From the NCBI GenBank assembly GCA_023105745.1, contig JALGQZ010000001.1:51645662-51709661 (forward strand): DNA of 64,000 bases. Reading direction: 5' to 3'. Below are positions 21,894 to 33,060 of the stretch, in pieces. This DNA is from Austropuccinia psidii. Taxonomy: Eukaryota; Basidiomycota; Pucciniomycetes; Pucciniales; Sphaerophragmiaceae. Below the pieces are notes generated by a model. That model had not been told where the DNA came from, did no database searches, and worked only from the letters and a program-made list of their open reading frames with translations. Positions within the stretch are counted from its first letter, which is position 1; every line of letters begins with the position of its first letter. Position numbers and translations under genes: made by a program.

Positions 21894-24161
21894 TAGATGA
21901 AATACACTTTGTTAGATCTAGTATTGATTTAGGGCTTGGAAAATTTGATGCAAAGTTAAATAAAATAATATTGGACATGAGTGAATTGAAAAGAAATTAC
22001 AAGAAGTATACTGAATGGTATCAATTGAGAAATGTCAAACTTGATTCAATTACAAATACATGTGACAGAATTGAGAGTAAATATCAAGTTCAAAATAATG
22101 AAATGGAAGATCTTTCCATTTTAAACATTAATGATCAGCTTAGAATTCTGAAAGATCATGTCTTGGAAATAACTGAAAATACCAATCAGTTTGCCACATT
22201 TGGCTAAAAGTGACAGTGAAAGGCAGAAGTTAAAGAATGAAATCATTGCAAATGTAGAAAAAATTCATAAGAATTATGAACCACATATGCCAAAATATTC
22301 TACACCATTGACTGAAGAAAATATTTCTGTTAAAGGAAGTTTAACCGCATTCTTACAAGAAAATGTTATCTCTTCAAAAGATATTCCAAAATTGGAAGAA
22401 TGGCCAACATTCTCTGGTGAAGGAGAATATAACCATATTGAGTTCATCAGAACTATTGATATTCTGAAAGAAGATTTTCACATACCTGATGAAATTATAG
22501 TGGGAAAATTACACTCTCTGTTTACCAGAACTGCAAAGAAAGGTATTACAAGATGAGACAAGATCATGGGAAACATGATTGGTCTTGGTGGAAATCTGAA
22601 TTGATTACCAAATGGGCCAATAATTCTTGGAGGTTTAAAATGGAGAATGCTTTTGAAAATGCCATTTTTAACTCAGAAAAAGATAAACCACTTACTTGGT
22701 TCTTCAAGCAAAAAGACAGATTATCTGCTTTACACACAGATATGTCTGACACCATGATTAATATGAAAATATTAAGAACATGTGGAGGAGAGCTAGAACA
22801 TGCTATCAAGTGCAGATGTGTAGAGCCCTGTTCAACAGAGGACTACATCAATGCAATGGCAGATATCATTACTAGAACAAGAATCAGTAAAACTTGGACT
22901 AAATTCCTATGGAGTCCAAAATGGTCCCAAAGATTTCCAGAGGGGACGGAAAACCTAAAAGACCTGTTATGAAGTGTCATAAATGTGGAAGCACTTCAAA
23001 TTTAGCCAACAATTGAACTAAAAAGACAAAAATGAATGAAGTTCAAGTCTTTGAAGAAGTTCAGTGCACTGAAGAGAAAGAGGAATCTGACCTATATTCT
23101 GCAGTCTCTGAAGATACACCAGTAGAGGATTATCCCATTGAAAACATTATAGCTTTCTTTGAAGTTACAGAAGTCCATACTCACCTACCACAGTACAATG
23201 AGGACTGTCATAACCTGATCAATATCCAAGTTGCAAGAATGTGTAAAACCAAACCTGCTAGAGGTAAAGGGTACACTGCTGGAGCATCTTGTATCACATC
23301 AATCCTGATGAATGATATTGAAGCCAAAGTAAATTTTGATACAGGGGCATTTTCTACCTGTGTGGGCAAAGTTGATCTTCAAGCCATACTCCCTGGATGG
23401 AAAAATAATCTATTACCAATAGAGGGTGTACAATTTAGTAGTTCCAGTAATAATATGTACCCTTTAGGTATATTGAACACTAATCTTGTATTGCCACACC
23501 CAGCAGGAAGTATTAGAATGAAGACTGAGATTGTAGTAATGGACAATTTCACATCTCAGCACATTATTCTTGGAAATGATTACTGGAATATTTATGGTGT
23601 TGACATCAATAACCATAAGGATAGATATTTCACAATTGGAGAAAACAAAAGACAAAAATTTGCTTTTTCCAATATTCCAAAACAAATATCACTGGTATCT
23701 TCTAAAAAAGATACTTATAAGGAAGAATTTGTGGCTAATCAACTTGTTGAAGCACAAATTAATCCATCATTGTCACCAAAGATGGAATATGAACTTATTG
23801 AGGTGTTATACACATATAATAATGCATTTTCCTCTGATAATGAACCATTAGGTGCTATAAAAGGACATGAAGTTGATATTACTCTTAATATTGACAGACC
23901 ATATCCTCCAGTACTTAGAAGACCAGCTTATCCAGCCAGTCCCAGAGCTAGAGAAGCCTTTATAAAACATATCCAAGAGTTAATACAACTTGGTGTACTA
24001 AGGAAAGTAGGCCATAATGAAGAAGTTGAAGTGGCAACACCTGTTATTATTGCTTGGCATAATGATAAATCAAGGATGGGTGGAGATTTTAGAGCATTAA
24101 ATACCTACACAGTTCCAGATAGGTATCCAATTCCTAGGATTCAAGAAACCTTGACCCAATT
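21890..24161 (+). pseudogene. Element D gag-pol, part 1 (gag, PR, start of RT)
   Basis: Starts at ATG 21890 with a helix-rich N-terminal part, then the capsid-like region (WPTFSGEGEYNHIEFIR near 22400; MRQDHGKHDWSWWKSELI near 22553), a zinc knuckle near 22975-23015 in which the His is Asn and the last Cys codon is TGA, and the protease (NFDTGAFSTCVGK near 23335, with DTG). RT begins near 23840 (PLGAIKGHEVDITLN) and is cut by C at 24161 inside the block after [15 protein letters not shown]. Reading-frame shifts near 22200, 22550 and 22975 break it. Confidence 0.88.
24157..24161. repeat. Target site duplication of C, left copy
   Basis: CAATT, repeated at 34257-34261 on the other side of C. In the uninterrupted E copy (about 46294-46298) this is a single CAATT in the RT coding sequence. 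Confidence 0.95.
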
Positions 24162-25997
24162 TGTAAGGTGTGGATATGAAACTTTGATTAAAAATCAAGT
24201 ACTTTTCCTGTCCTCAAAATTTGTATAAGGTAAAATTCAGTTAAAAATAGTATGAAATATTATTTTTAAGAGAAAACACGCCAATTTTATTGTTTATAAC
24301 TTTATTAGTATAAAACAATAATATAAAAATTTATTGTTTTACCAACAATAAAGATTTATCCAAAAAATACTCTACAAGAGATATTTTAAGGCTACAAAAG
24401 AAATTTCTTCAAGAGCAATTTCAATTGGAATTAATTGAGGAAAGAACTGCAAGCAATTAATTAAAGAACAAAGTCTTTAAAAAGAATATTAAAGAGAAAA
24501 CACGCCCAAAAGTGACCAGAGTGAATTTGGAAACAAAGTGACAAAGTTAACAGTGATGAAAGATGCTTTAATTCACTTTTGGGGTGGTTCAGGGGTAAAA
24601 ATGATTATAAGAGTTACAAACAATGATTATAATGATTTTTTCACGTGGTTAAAAGGATTAAAATGATTTAAAAGTGGTGGTTGGAATCTTTGATTGATTG
24701 GTTTAACAGTTTTAAACTAATTAATAAAAGGAAAAGATTCTAACATGAAGAGAAAAGTGGGGCAAAGAAGACATTCTTTTATAGCCATCAATTCTCTTAC
24801 TCCAAAAGTAAAATTTACTCTTGTCAGTCGTGAAAAACAGTCTGACAACAGAAAAGCCAATTATGGCATCATTGAACCCTGGTTTAGACCAAAAAGGGCT
24901 GGTTTAAGCCATTTTTAGCCAATTTTAGCCATTTTAGACCCTTAAATCAGCCATTACTATAGCAATACCAGGCCTAGAGCCTTCAAAACACGTCAGAATG
25001 TGTGTCAGAGGCGTAGAAACCAGTTAAAACTGTTTTTATTATGATTGTTTTATCTTAAGGGTAGTTTTACCTTCTTGGCAACAGCTAAAACTACCCCAGT
25101 TGGTATCAAAACCTCATCATCAATTGAGTCCACAGACCCTGTAACTCAATTCCAGGCCAAAAGTGATGAACTTTTGCGTGAATTTTGACATCCCACGCCT
25201 GTCAGCAAGGATTTTGGGGGTCTAGCTCCCCCTTAGAGCTGGAGTTCCTTTTCCCCCCCAAATTTAATCTTTCCAATTTATTTTTTCCTTTAATTCCTCA
25301 TCATGTATTATACTTATAATTTACACATGTAATTCAATTCAATTGTACAGTACAATACAGTAATAATTGACATCTAATATGTAAATCAAAGTTCACTTAT
25401 GTAATACACGCGCACATTTTGACATTTCAATTGAATTCAATTGAAAATACTTTAATTCCTCATAACTTCTAAACTAAACACAACACCTCAATTTTAACAC
25501 AAAAATTGATGGTTAACACCACATGTGGTGTGAATTAAATTAAGGTTTTGAGGATTTTCAACTTTTGTATTGAAAATACTAAAAACTTAATTTAAGCTTA
25601 TTTAGAGTTGAGTTACAAAAATTTCACTCAGAGGTGACCCCACCTGATTTTTTATGAGGAATCCAATGGTGAAATAAAATTTATATGTTTATTTATTGGA
25701 TAAAAAGTTATAATAAATTTTATTTAACTTTTTTCCAAATTTATTTATTTTTTCACAATTTTGTTAAAATTTCATTTTTACTTAAATTTTTCAAGTATAA
25801 ATGTAATTTTATATTTACAAAATTTAAAGTAATTTTATTTTTAAATTATAATTAATTTTTTATTTTTAATATAATTTTATATTTATATTTTTTATTTTTA
25901 TTTTAATAATATAAATAAATTTATTTTATTTATATTAATATGTTATTTTTTATATTTGTGGTCTTTTGGGTATATGAAATTACCTCTAAGGCTCACA
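24162..25997 (-). mobile_element. Element C 3' LTR
   Basis: Minus orientation: starts TGTGAGCCTTAGAGG at 25997 and ends CACCTTACA at 24162. 1836 bp. Very AT-rich near its 5' end (25640-25960). No genes. Confidence 0.95.
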
Positions 25998-26008
25998 TTC
26001 CCTCCCCC
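25998..26008 (-). other. Element C polypurine tract
   Basis: GGGGGAGGGAA on the minus strand, directly before the 3' LTR. E has GGTGAAAGGGAA (49096-49107), D GGTGGGAGGGAA (37065-37076) and A GGTGGTAGGGAA (5385-5396). Confidence 0.8.
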
Positions 26009-26016
26009 TAAAAAAG

Positions 26017-26035
26017 AATATTACTTTGTAATATT
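26017..26035. other. PPT-proximal hairpin of element C
   Basis: AATATTAC / GTAATATT with a TTT loop, 8-bp perfect stem, 19 nt from the LTR edge; it overlaps the gag-pol stop codon. It occupies the same place as the hairpins in A, D and E. Confidence 0.65.
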
Positions 26036-29000
26036 GGTGTTTCTAGTGTGTCTGAATCTCCTCAGGAGTTTGGTGGCTTCTGGTATATCTTTCTCTTCTA
26101 ACCATTCATCTTCACAAGTTGGGTCACTGTACCTAACAAGGTATTCCCTTACTTTCTTGGTTCTTAATTTCCTTTCTTTAAGAACTTTGGTTATTTTCTT
26201 AGTACCAGATGTCTCAATAGGAGGTATAACTTGGGGAATCTTATTCCTCAAGGGAAATTTCTCAGCATCACTAGATTTGTATGGCTTTATCAAGCTTACT
26301 GGAAATGTAGGGTGCTTATTGCTAAGTTCTTCAGATAACTCTACTTCAACAGCATTTTCTCCATGGAGGGCCTTAATCACAAAAGGTCCTGCAAAGGAGT
26401 CTTTTAACTTTTTACATCCTTTGATGTTATTGAAGTTAGTGGTGGATACAAGAACTAGGTCCCCCACTTTGAAATCTGGAGTTGCATGAGATTTATCCCA
26501 TTTGTCTTTAGCATATGCAAAAGAGTCCTCCATGCATCTCACTGCATGCTTTCTAGCTTTGTCTAGCATTCCTTTGAAGCTAGCAGCTGTGGGATGTATT
26601 TCAATTAAGTCTTTCCTCAAGGAATCTTGGGGTAACTTGGGGTTCCATCCTTTTTCTAGAATAGCAGGAGTCTGATTGGTACTGGAATGGATTGATGTTT
26701 TATATGCTAATTCCAGTGCTGGTAACAGAGTACACCAATCATGGGTAAATCCATCACAATCTTTGAATTCAAGGCCATATGCACAAAATCTTCTCACCAT
26801 GTCCTCTAAGGTTTGGATCATTCTTTCAGCCAGACCATCAGTTTGTGGGTGGTAGGCTGTAGAGAAAGACAGTTTTGTGCCAAATAATTGGTGAAGATTT
26901 GTCCATAGAGCTGAAGTTAATTTGGGATCTCTATCACTGATGATATTTGTAAATATCCCAGTCCATGACACTACTCTATTCCATATCAGAAGAGCTGTAT
27001 CCATGGCTGTATCATCTTTGTGACATGGTAAAAAGATTGGAGTTTTACTGAATCTGTCCACAATTACTAGGCAAGCATTATAGCTCCTGTCACCTCCTGG
27101 TGGTAGGCCAGTTACCCAATCCATATGGACAATTTCCCAAGGTCTGTTTGGTTCTTGGATTTTCATCATATTTCCAAGTCTTTTGCCAGTGGATTTATTT
27201 GCCTTTTGGCATCTGTCACAGGTTTTGCAATATTCTGAAACATCTTTTTGCCACATTGGCCACCATATGCAGGTCTTTACTTTCTCTCTTGTTCTGTCCT
27301 CAGAAAGATGTCCTGAAAAGGGACTATCATGGCATTCTTTCAGTACAAGATTGATTAATGACCTGTCTACAACTGTCATGACACATGTGTGCTTGGTTCT
27401 GTGGTAAATTATACCATCCAGTAGGTGAAATCTCCCTTCATTATAAGATTTTCTCCATACTTCATCCAAGGAATGTATTAGAGAGTTGTCTTTACAGTCT
27501 TTGTTAAGTAATTGGCATAAGATGCTACAATTCTTATCTTGAGTGTAACTATTTCTGACTTCTTCAAAGAAGGTGGTGTTCAAGTCTGTAACACTTATTC
27601 CTTCTATTGGAATTTGTGGTGAAGCTTCTTCTGGAACATAAGCAGGATTATCAATGTTATTTGGTAATGGCCATCTGCTTAGTCCATCTGCATTCTTATG
27701 AATATTCCCATCCTTATGAACAATAGTCATATTGCCTCTGTATTCTTGTATGGCTATTTGCCATCTGAGCATGTGTCTGTTAGGTGTTTTCATGTTCAAA
27801 AGTGATTTCACAGCTGTACAATCTGTTATTACTTCAAAAACACATCCCTCTAAGAAATAGTTCAATTTCTCTAAGGCCCAGACAAGGCATAGACATTCCA
27901 TTTGACTTGCTCCATATCTGGCTTCAGTTGGTTTGATTTGCCTGGATATGAAACATATTGGTCCTTCTACAGGTTTGTCATTTATGATCTGAACTTGGTG
28001 AAGTGCAGCACCTAGTCCATCCCCTGATGCATCAATATACAGTTTGAAAGGCAATTTAAAGTCTGGCATCAGTAAGAGTGGAGCAGTGGTCAATGCTTCT
28101 CTTAGAGACTCAAAAGCTTTGACTCTGTCAACAGTCATCTCAAATACTGTGTCTTTGTCACACAACTTATAAAGTGGTCTTGCTATGGATGCAAAGTCTT
28201 TAATGTGTTGCCTGTAATATCCTTCAAAACCTAAGAATGACTGAATTTCCTTCTTATTCTGAGGCATGGGTTTTAACAATACTGCTGCAACTTTGTTTTT
28301 ATCAATTCCGAGGGACAAACCAGATACAACATGTCCTAGTGCCTTAAGTTCTTTAAATCCAAAATGACATTTCTTCAAGGAGATTTTCATGTTTACTGAT
28401 TGGATTTTTGTCAAAACTCTTGATAATCTGTACATGTGCTCCTCCCAAGTCTTTGAACAGATAATAATGTCATCAATGTAAATGATTAACCATCCCTCTG
28501 AGAGTTCTTCAGGGAAGATTTCATTCATCATTCTTTGGAAGTGTGAAGGTGCATTTTTGATACCAAAGGGCATCCTTAAGTATTCATACACTCCACAATG
28601 AACAATAATTCTCAAGTATTTTCTTGCTCTTGGTGTTACCACATTTTGATGGAATCCTTTAAGGGCATCCATAGTGGTTATATACACTGCTTGAGATATT
28701 TGAGTAAGGGCAATTTGGATTTTTGGTATTGGGTATCTGTCTGGAACAGTGTAAGTGTTCAGAGCTCTAAAGTCCCCAACCATTCTGGATTTTCCATTAT
28801 GCCACGCCACTATGACTGGTGTAGTTATTTCTACTTCCTCATTGTGGCCTACTTTTCTTATTACACCAAGGTCTAGAAGTTCTTTGATATGAATTTCTAG
28901 AGCTTCTCTTGATTTTGGACTTGCTGGATAAGCAGGTCTTCTTAAGAGTGGTGGATAAGGTCTCTCAATGTTAAGAATGATGTCAACTTCATGACCAATA

Positions 29001-31285
29001 ATTGCTCCCAGAGGTTCTTTGTCTGTAGCAAATGCTCCTTTGTGGTCATACAAAAGGGAAGAAAGTTCATTTTCTTGTTTATCAGTCAGATGAAGGCTTA
29101 TCTCAGCCTCATTTAACTGTTCAGACTTGAATTTTTCTAACTCTAAGTTGACTGGTGATACTTTGTTTACTGTAATTTGTCTTTTAAATGGTAAAAAGGC
29201 AAATTTCTGGCGCTTATTGTCCCCAATTGTAAAGTATCTGTCTTTGTTATTATGTAAATCTATCCCATACATGATCAAATAGTCATTTCCCAATATAAAA
29301 TGGGTACTAGAGCAATTTTCCATAACAACAAATTCAACTGTGATCCTTAAATTCCCATTTATGTGTGGGAATATGACATTGGTCTCAAAGATTCCTAATG
29401 CTTTCATTGGGTTACTTGCACTGTTGAATTTTATACCATCAATTGGTAACAATTGGTCTTCAAAATTTGGTACACAAGTCTTAAGAAAAGATTTTCCAAC
29501 ACAAGAGCAGAAGGCTCCTGGGTCAAGCAAAAGTTTGGTGGGTTTGTTGTCAATTGCCACTTCTGTTATACAGGAGTTACCAGCTGTATAACCTTTTCCT
29601 CTGTTTGGTTTTGTCTTCATAAGTTGTGCATCTTGAACTTTTGATAAATCAACTTGACCATTGCTCAATTGTGGTAAGTGGGAATAAGATTCCATGATGT
29701 CAAAAGTGGCATTGATATTTTCTATATCTTTTGAAGATTCAGAAAATATGGATGACTTATCATCTGAATTGTCTTCAATTATGTCTTCTTTTTCAACATC
29801 TGGTTCCTTTTCAATGTCAATTTCATTGATTTTCCCCCTCTTTGGACATGTATTGGCTAAATGGGTGGTGCTTTGGCAAATATGGCATTTTCTGACTGTA
29901 TCTGCAGATTTATATTTAATATTACCAGAATTTTCTTTGGGGTTTTTGTCCACAGAATCTTTCCAAGGTGTATTAAACCTTGTTTTGAGATTCACCCTAC
30001 TAGAACCAATTTTGGTTCTGGTGGTTACTTCTTCTAGTATATTGATAATATCTTCTGCTGAAGATTGTTCAGTAGTCCTGCTTTTGACAGCATGCTCTAA
30101 GTCACCTCCACATTGTCTCAGAATTTTTCTATGGATCATAAATTCTGACATGTCAGGATATAATGCTGTTAATCTGTCCTTTTGTTGGCAAAACCATGGT
30201 AAAGCTCTGTCTTTATCAGCATTAAATTTGGCAGATTCAAAGGCTGTTTCAACTTTAAACCTCCAAGCATCATTTGCCCATTTGTTGATGATTTGGGTTT
30301 TCCACCAAGTCCAACTCTGGTGTCCATGTGCTTGTCTTATTTTGATGTACCATCTGTGAGCTGATCTGGTAAACAAGGTGTTAAACCTGGCTGTTACCAA
30401 TCTGTCTGGTAATTCAAAATCTTCTTTGATCATGTCAATACCTCTAATGAATTCCATATGGTCATACTCTCCTTCACCACTGAAGTGAGGCCATTCTTTA
30501 AGTTTTGGAACTTCTTTCAAGAGTGCTTGGCCCATTGATGGTTCCAAGTTATGAAAAGAAGTGGATAATTCATTTTTTAATTGTGAATTATCAGGATCCA
30601 ATACTTGTGGATTTGAAATTCTTGTGCCCTCATTTTGATTTAGAGGTGTAGACATTCTTGGTAAGGTGTTCAGTAATTGTTCAATGTCATTCATTTTACT
30701 GTTGCTACACCTTTGGGAATTTCTGTATTCATGTTGGAAGCTTTGTATTAAATTTATTACTTCAATTTTATACATGTCTTCTTTATGTGTAAGTTCTTGC
30801 CATAACTCTGTCTGTCTTGTATTATCAGCAGTGACTTGATTCAATTTCATTGATAATTTTGATACTTCTTCTTGTGAAGCATCAAAACACTTTTTCAAGG
30901 CAATGGTATATGTCTTTACTTCAGTAAATGAATTTGAAATGTCATCAAGGACTTTCTTGTTATCTGTCTTGATAATATTTATGGCTTGTTTAATTCTTGT
31001 TTCAATTATGTCATCAATATTGAATTTAGAATATTTATCTGTTAATTCTTTAATAATGGCAGATTGTTCATTTATTTTATTGTTAGAAGAATTATCATTA
31101 TTGGAATTTTTAATTGTTCTCAAAACTTTTTCAAAACACATAAGTGTTTCATTAATTTGGCACAGACTCAGGTTGTTTGTTTTAATGTTGTTACAAATGG
31201 TGTCATTTTTATCAGAAAGATGTTTTTTCACGTCATTTATAGCATTATACAACTCTGGGATGGAATCAAATATGTCAGAAATCAT
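26021..31285 (-). CDS. Element C gag-pol polyprotein (ORF2)
   Basis: An intact frame of 1754 aa from ATG 31285; the same frame is open further up to ATG 31945 (1974 aa). I prefer 31285 because the upstream part runs through the better conserved ORF1 frame and 31945 lies in a predicted intron. Order (residues from 31285): coiled-coil-like 1-190; capsid region with [13 protein letters not shown] about 268 and RWY about 313; CCHC ([14 protein letters not shown]) about 465; protease about 586 with DPG instead of DTG; RT from about 765, YIDD about 937; RNase H ([10 protein letters not shown]) about 1083; integrase HHCC about 1317-1356 and D, D, E in HMDWVTG, SDRDPK, GLAERM at about 1388, 1447 and 1482; chromodomain-like tail ([19 protein letters not shown]) about 1712. 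It would make virus-like particles, copy the RNA and integrate the DNA. Single-frame Gag-Pol needs processing or another way to reach excess Gag. Confidence 0.95.
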   Translation of the reverse strand: MISDIFDSIPELYNAINDVKKHLSDKNDTICNNIKTNNLSLCQINETLMCFEKVLRTIKNSNNDNSSNNKINEQSAIIKELTDKYSKFNIDDIIETRIKQAINIIKTDNKKVLDDISNSFTEVKTYTIALKKCFDASQEEVSKLSMKLNQVTADNTRQTELWQELTHKEDMYKIEVINLIQSFQHEYRNSQRCSNSKMNDIEQLLNTLPRMSTPLNQNEGTRISNPQVLDPDNSQLKNELSTSFHNLEPSMGQALLKEVPKLKEWPHFSGEGEYDHMEFIRGIDMIKEDFELPDRLVTARFNTLFTRSAHRWYIKIRQAHGHQSWTWWKTQIINKWANDAWRFKVETAFESAKFNADKDRALPWFCQQKDRLTALYPDMSEFMIHRKILRQCGGDLEHAVKSRTTEQSSAEDIINILEEVTTRTKIGSSRVNLKTRFNTPWKDSVDKNPKENSGNIKYKSADTVRKCHICQSTTHLANTCPKRGKINEIDIEKEPDVEKEDIIEDNSDDKSSIFSESSKDIENINATFDIMESYSHLPQLSNGQVDLSKVQDAQLMKTKPNRGKGYTAGNSCITEVAIDNKPTKLLLDPGAFCSCVGKSFLKTCVPNFEDQLLPIDGIKFNSASNPMKALGIFETNVIFPHINGNLRITVEFVVMENCSSTHFILGNDYLIMYGIDLHNNKDRYFTIGDNKRQKFAFLPFKRQITVNKVSPVNLELEKFKSEQLNEAEISLHLTDKQENELSSLLYDHKGAFATDKEPLGAIIGHEVDIILNIERPYPPLLRRPAYPASPKSREALEIHIKELLDLGVIRKVGHNEEVEITTPVIVAWHNGKSRMVGDFRALNTYTVPDRYPIPKIQIALTQISQAVYITTMDALKGFHQNVVTPRARKYLRIIVHCGVYEYLRMPFGIKNAPSHFQRMMNEIFPEELSEGWLIIYIDDIIICSKTWEEHMYRLSRVLTKIQSVNMKISLKKCHFGFKELKALGHVVSGLSLGIDKNKVAAVLLKPMPQNKKEIQSFLGFEGYYRQHIKDFASIARPLYKLCDKDTVFEMTVDRVKAFESLREALTTAPLLLMPDFKLPFKLYIDASGDGLGAALHQVQIINDKPVEGPICFISRQIKPTEARYGASQMECLCLVWALEKLNYFLEGCVFEVITDCTAVKSLLNMKTPNRHMLRWQIAIQEYRGNMTIVHKDGNIHKNADGLSRWPLPNNIDNPAYVPEEASPQIPIEGISVTDLNTTFFEEVRNSYTQDKNCSILCQLLNKDCKDNSLIHSLDEVWRKSYNEGRFHLLDGIIYHRTKHTCVMTVVDRSLINLVLKECHDSPFSGHLSEDRTREKVKTCIWWPMWQKDVSEYCKTCDRCQKANKSTGKRLGNMMKIQEPNRPWEIVHMDWVTGLPPGGDRSYNACLVIVDRFSKTPIFLPCHKDDTAMDTALLIWNRVVSWTGIFTNIISDRDPKLTSALWTNLHQLFGTKLSFSTAYHPQTDGLAERMIQTLEDMVRRFCAYGLEFKDCDGFTHDWCTLLPALELAYKTSIHSSTNQTPAILEKGWNPKLPQDSLRKDLIEIHPTAASFKGMLDKARKHAVRCMEDSFAYAKDKWDKSHATPDFKVGDLVLVSTTNFNNIKGCKKLKDSFAGPFVIKALHGENAVEVELSEELSNKHPTFPVSLIKPYKSSDAEKFPLRNKIPQVIPPIETSGTKKITKVLKERKLRTKKVREYLVRYSDPTCEDEWLEEKDIPEATKLLRRFRHTRNTNITK

Positions 31286-32193
31286 TTCTGGAACCTTAAT
31301 CTGGCTTCCTCCTTCTTCTGTAATTCCATCATGGTTCTGGCCATCTGAAATACATTTTCCATGGCATCCTGCTGAATCTTTGGGATTCTGTAGCCCTGGC
31401 TGTAAGGTTTTGGGGCTGGTGCCTTCCCTTTGCCCTTGTTTGGAGTTTGTGGCTGCTTTTTCACGTTGGAATTGCTGCTGCTGGCCACTGGGGCTGTTTT
31501 TGGCACTGGTTTGGGTGGTGGAGGGTTGTTTTTCCTCCATTCTAGTGTCAAAAGCATCATGTTTTTCTTCTCCATCAATGGATGCCATCCATTGAGCAAT
31601 TTGCAAGTGTTGGGATGGCCCAAGAATTTTCTTACTGTCAGGTAAGAATTCATGCAATTCTTCCACAGGTCTGCAAGGATCTGGTACTCCTTGAATTGGA
31701 GTGCATTGTTGTATGCACTGTGGCTGGCTTTGTATATGTCCACAGAGGCTTGTTGTGGCGGTGTCAGCTCTTTTTGAAGGTAAAATGGTATTATCAGCTT
31801 CAGAATGACCCATTTTAGTTGTTTGGAAGTCATCAACTGACCCTTTTCCTTCTGTACCTGGTTGGCCTCTGCCATAATCACGTCTATTACCTTTTTGGGA
31901 GCTGCTTGAGGGGTTGTAGCTGGCTCCTGACCTGGTTGAAGGCATAATTATGGTTAAAAAAGGCTTAAAATAGTATTTTTACGTCAAAAACTTACTATTG
32001 GCCAAATTCTTAGCCTTCTGAAGAGTATTACTTATTTCCAAGTTAATTAATTCAGAAGATATTGGTTCAGGCTGGTTATTTTGAGTCACAATAACAGTGC
32101 TATTATGATCAGAATTAACAGTACTGGCAGGGATAATGCTGGTTACTGTTGAGGCTGTTTCAATGTTTTCTTGTCTTACCACGTTGTCAGACA
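31282..32193 (-). CDS. Element C predicted spliced ORF1 (282 aa), function unknown
   Basis: Two exons: 32193-31996 and 31931-31282, joined across a 64-nt intron. The start ATG would be A (33061) plus TG (32193-32192) after removal of the leader intron. Exon 2 is Ser/Thr/Asn-rich. Exon 3 is in another frame than gag-pol and contains a compact-looking part ([31 protein letters not shown]), a Pro/Lys-rich part ([20 protein letters not shown]) and a helix ([11 protein letters not shown]). D and E carry the same blocks (AMNSYLHIKSFLG, YPQGYRIPR, VFNMARTLMEF). TGA 31284-31282 overlaps ATG 31285-31283. No known domain recognised; it could be an extra structural or RNA-binding protein. Splicing is predicted, not shown. 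Confidence 0.6.
31932..31995 (-). other. Predicted 64-nt phase-1 intron, element C
   Basis: Donor CAATA|GTAAGT, a TTTTTTAAC branch-like element and acceptor TTCAACCAG|GT. Removal joins the upstream short frame to the overlapping ORF1 frame in phase. It contains the ATG at 31945. E has the same kind of intron at 43212-43276. Confidence 0.55.
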
Positions 32194-33060
32194 CTAAAAT
32201 TAATGAAAAAAGCCAATTAATTAAGTAAAAAAAGGATATTTCAAAAAAAGAAATAAAAATTTAAGCCTCACTTATAATATGAAAAAAATTATTTTTTATG
32301 GGTTTTTTTTGAATTATAAGTATTTTTTATATGTTTTTAAATTTTTCAATATAAGAAAAAAGATTTAAAAAGAGTAAAAAAAAATATGTCACAGGTAAAA
32401 TATCACGGCTGGGCCCCCAAATGTAAGGTGTGGATATGAAACTTTGATTAAAAATCAAGTACTTTTCCTGTCCTCAAAATTTGTATAAGGTAAAATTCAG
32501 TTAAAAATAGTATGAAATATTATTTTTAAGAGAAAACACGCCAATTTTATTGTTTATAACTTTATTAGTATAAAACAATAATATAAAAATTTATTGTTTT
32601 ACCAACAATAAAGATTTATCCAAAAAATACTCTACAAGAGATATTTTAAGGCTACAAAAGAGATTTCTTCAAGAGCAATTTCAATTGGAATTAATTGAGC
32701 AAAGAACTGCAAGCAATTAATTAAAGAACAAAGTCTTTAAAAAGAATATTAAAGAGAAAACACGCCCAAAAGTGACCAGAGTGAATTTGGAAACAAAGTG
32801 ACAAAGTTAACAGTGATGAAAGATGCTTTAATTCACTTTTGGGGTGGTTCAGGGGTAAAAATGATTATAAGAGTTACAAACAATGATTATAATGATTTTT
32901 TCACGTGGTTAAAAGGATTAAAATGATTTAAAAGTGGTGGTTGGAATCTTTGATTGATTGGTTTAACAGTTTTAAACTAATTAATAAAAGGAAAAGATTC
33001 TAACATGAAGAGAAAAGTGGGGCAAAGAAGACATTCTTTTATAGCCATCAATTCTCTTAC
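32194..33060 (-). other. Predicted leader intron, element C
   Basis: Acceptor AATTTTAG|TG (AG at 32195-32194) is strong. The best donor I can find ending in A is TTTTGGA|GTAAGA within the 5' LTR (33061|33060), giving 867 nt, close to 842 in D and 914 in E. The donor is less certain than the acceptor. The intron includes the primer site. Confidence 0.4.
32407..32419 (-). other. Primer binding site, element C
   Basis: TGGGGGCCCAGCC on the minus strand, two bases after the 5' LTR end. It differs from D/E by CA for TG in the middle. Fits a tRNA 3' end ending GGCCCCCA; the tRNA is not identified. Confidence 0.65.

Noticed and set aside
29694..31595. Long plus-strand ORFs (221 and 230 codons) opposite element C gag
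   Set aside because: They are antisense shadows of the gag-pol frame with no recognisable product; an antisense gene was considered but has no independent support.
31282..31945. Gag-pol N-terminus at ATG 31945 as the true start
   Set aside because: The frame is open, but it starts inside a predicted intron, and its translation is poorly conserved while the overlapping frame is conserved. Kept only as an alternative start.
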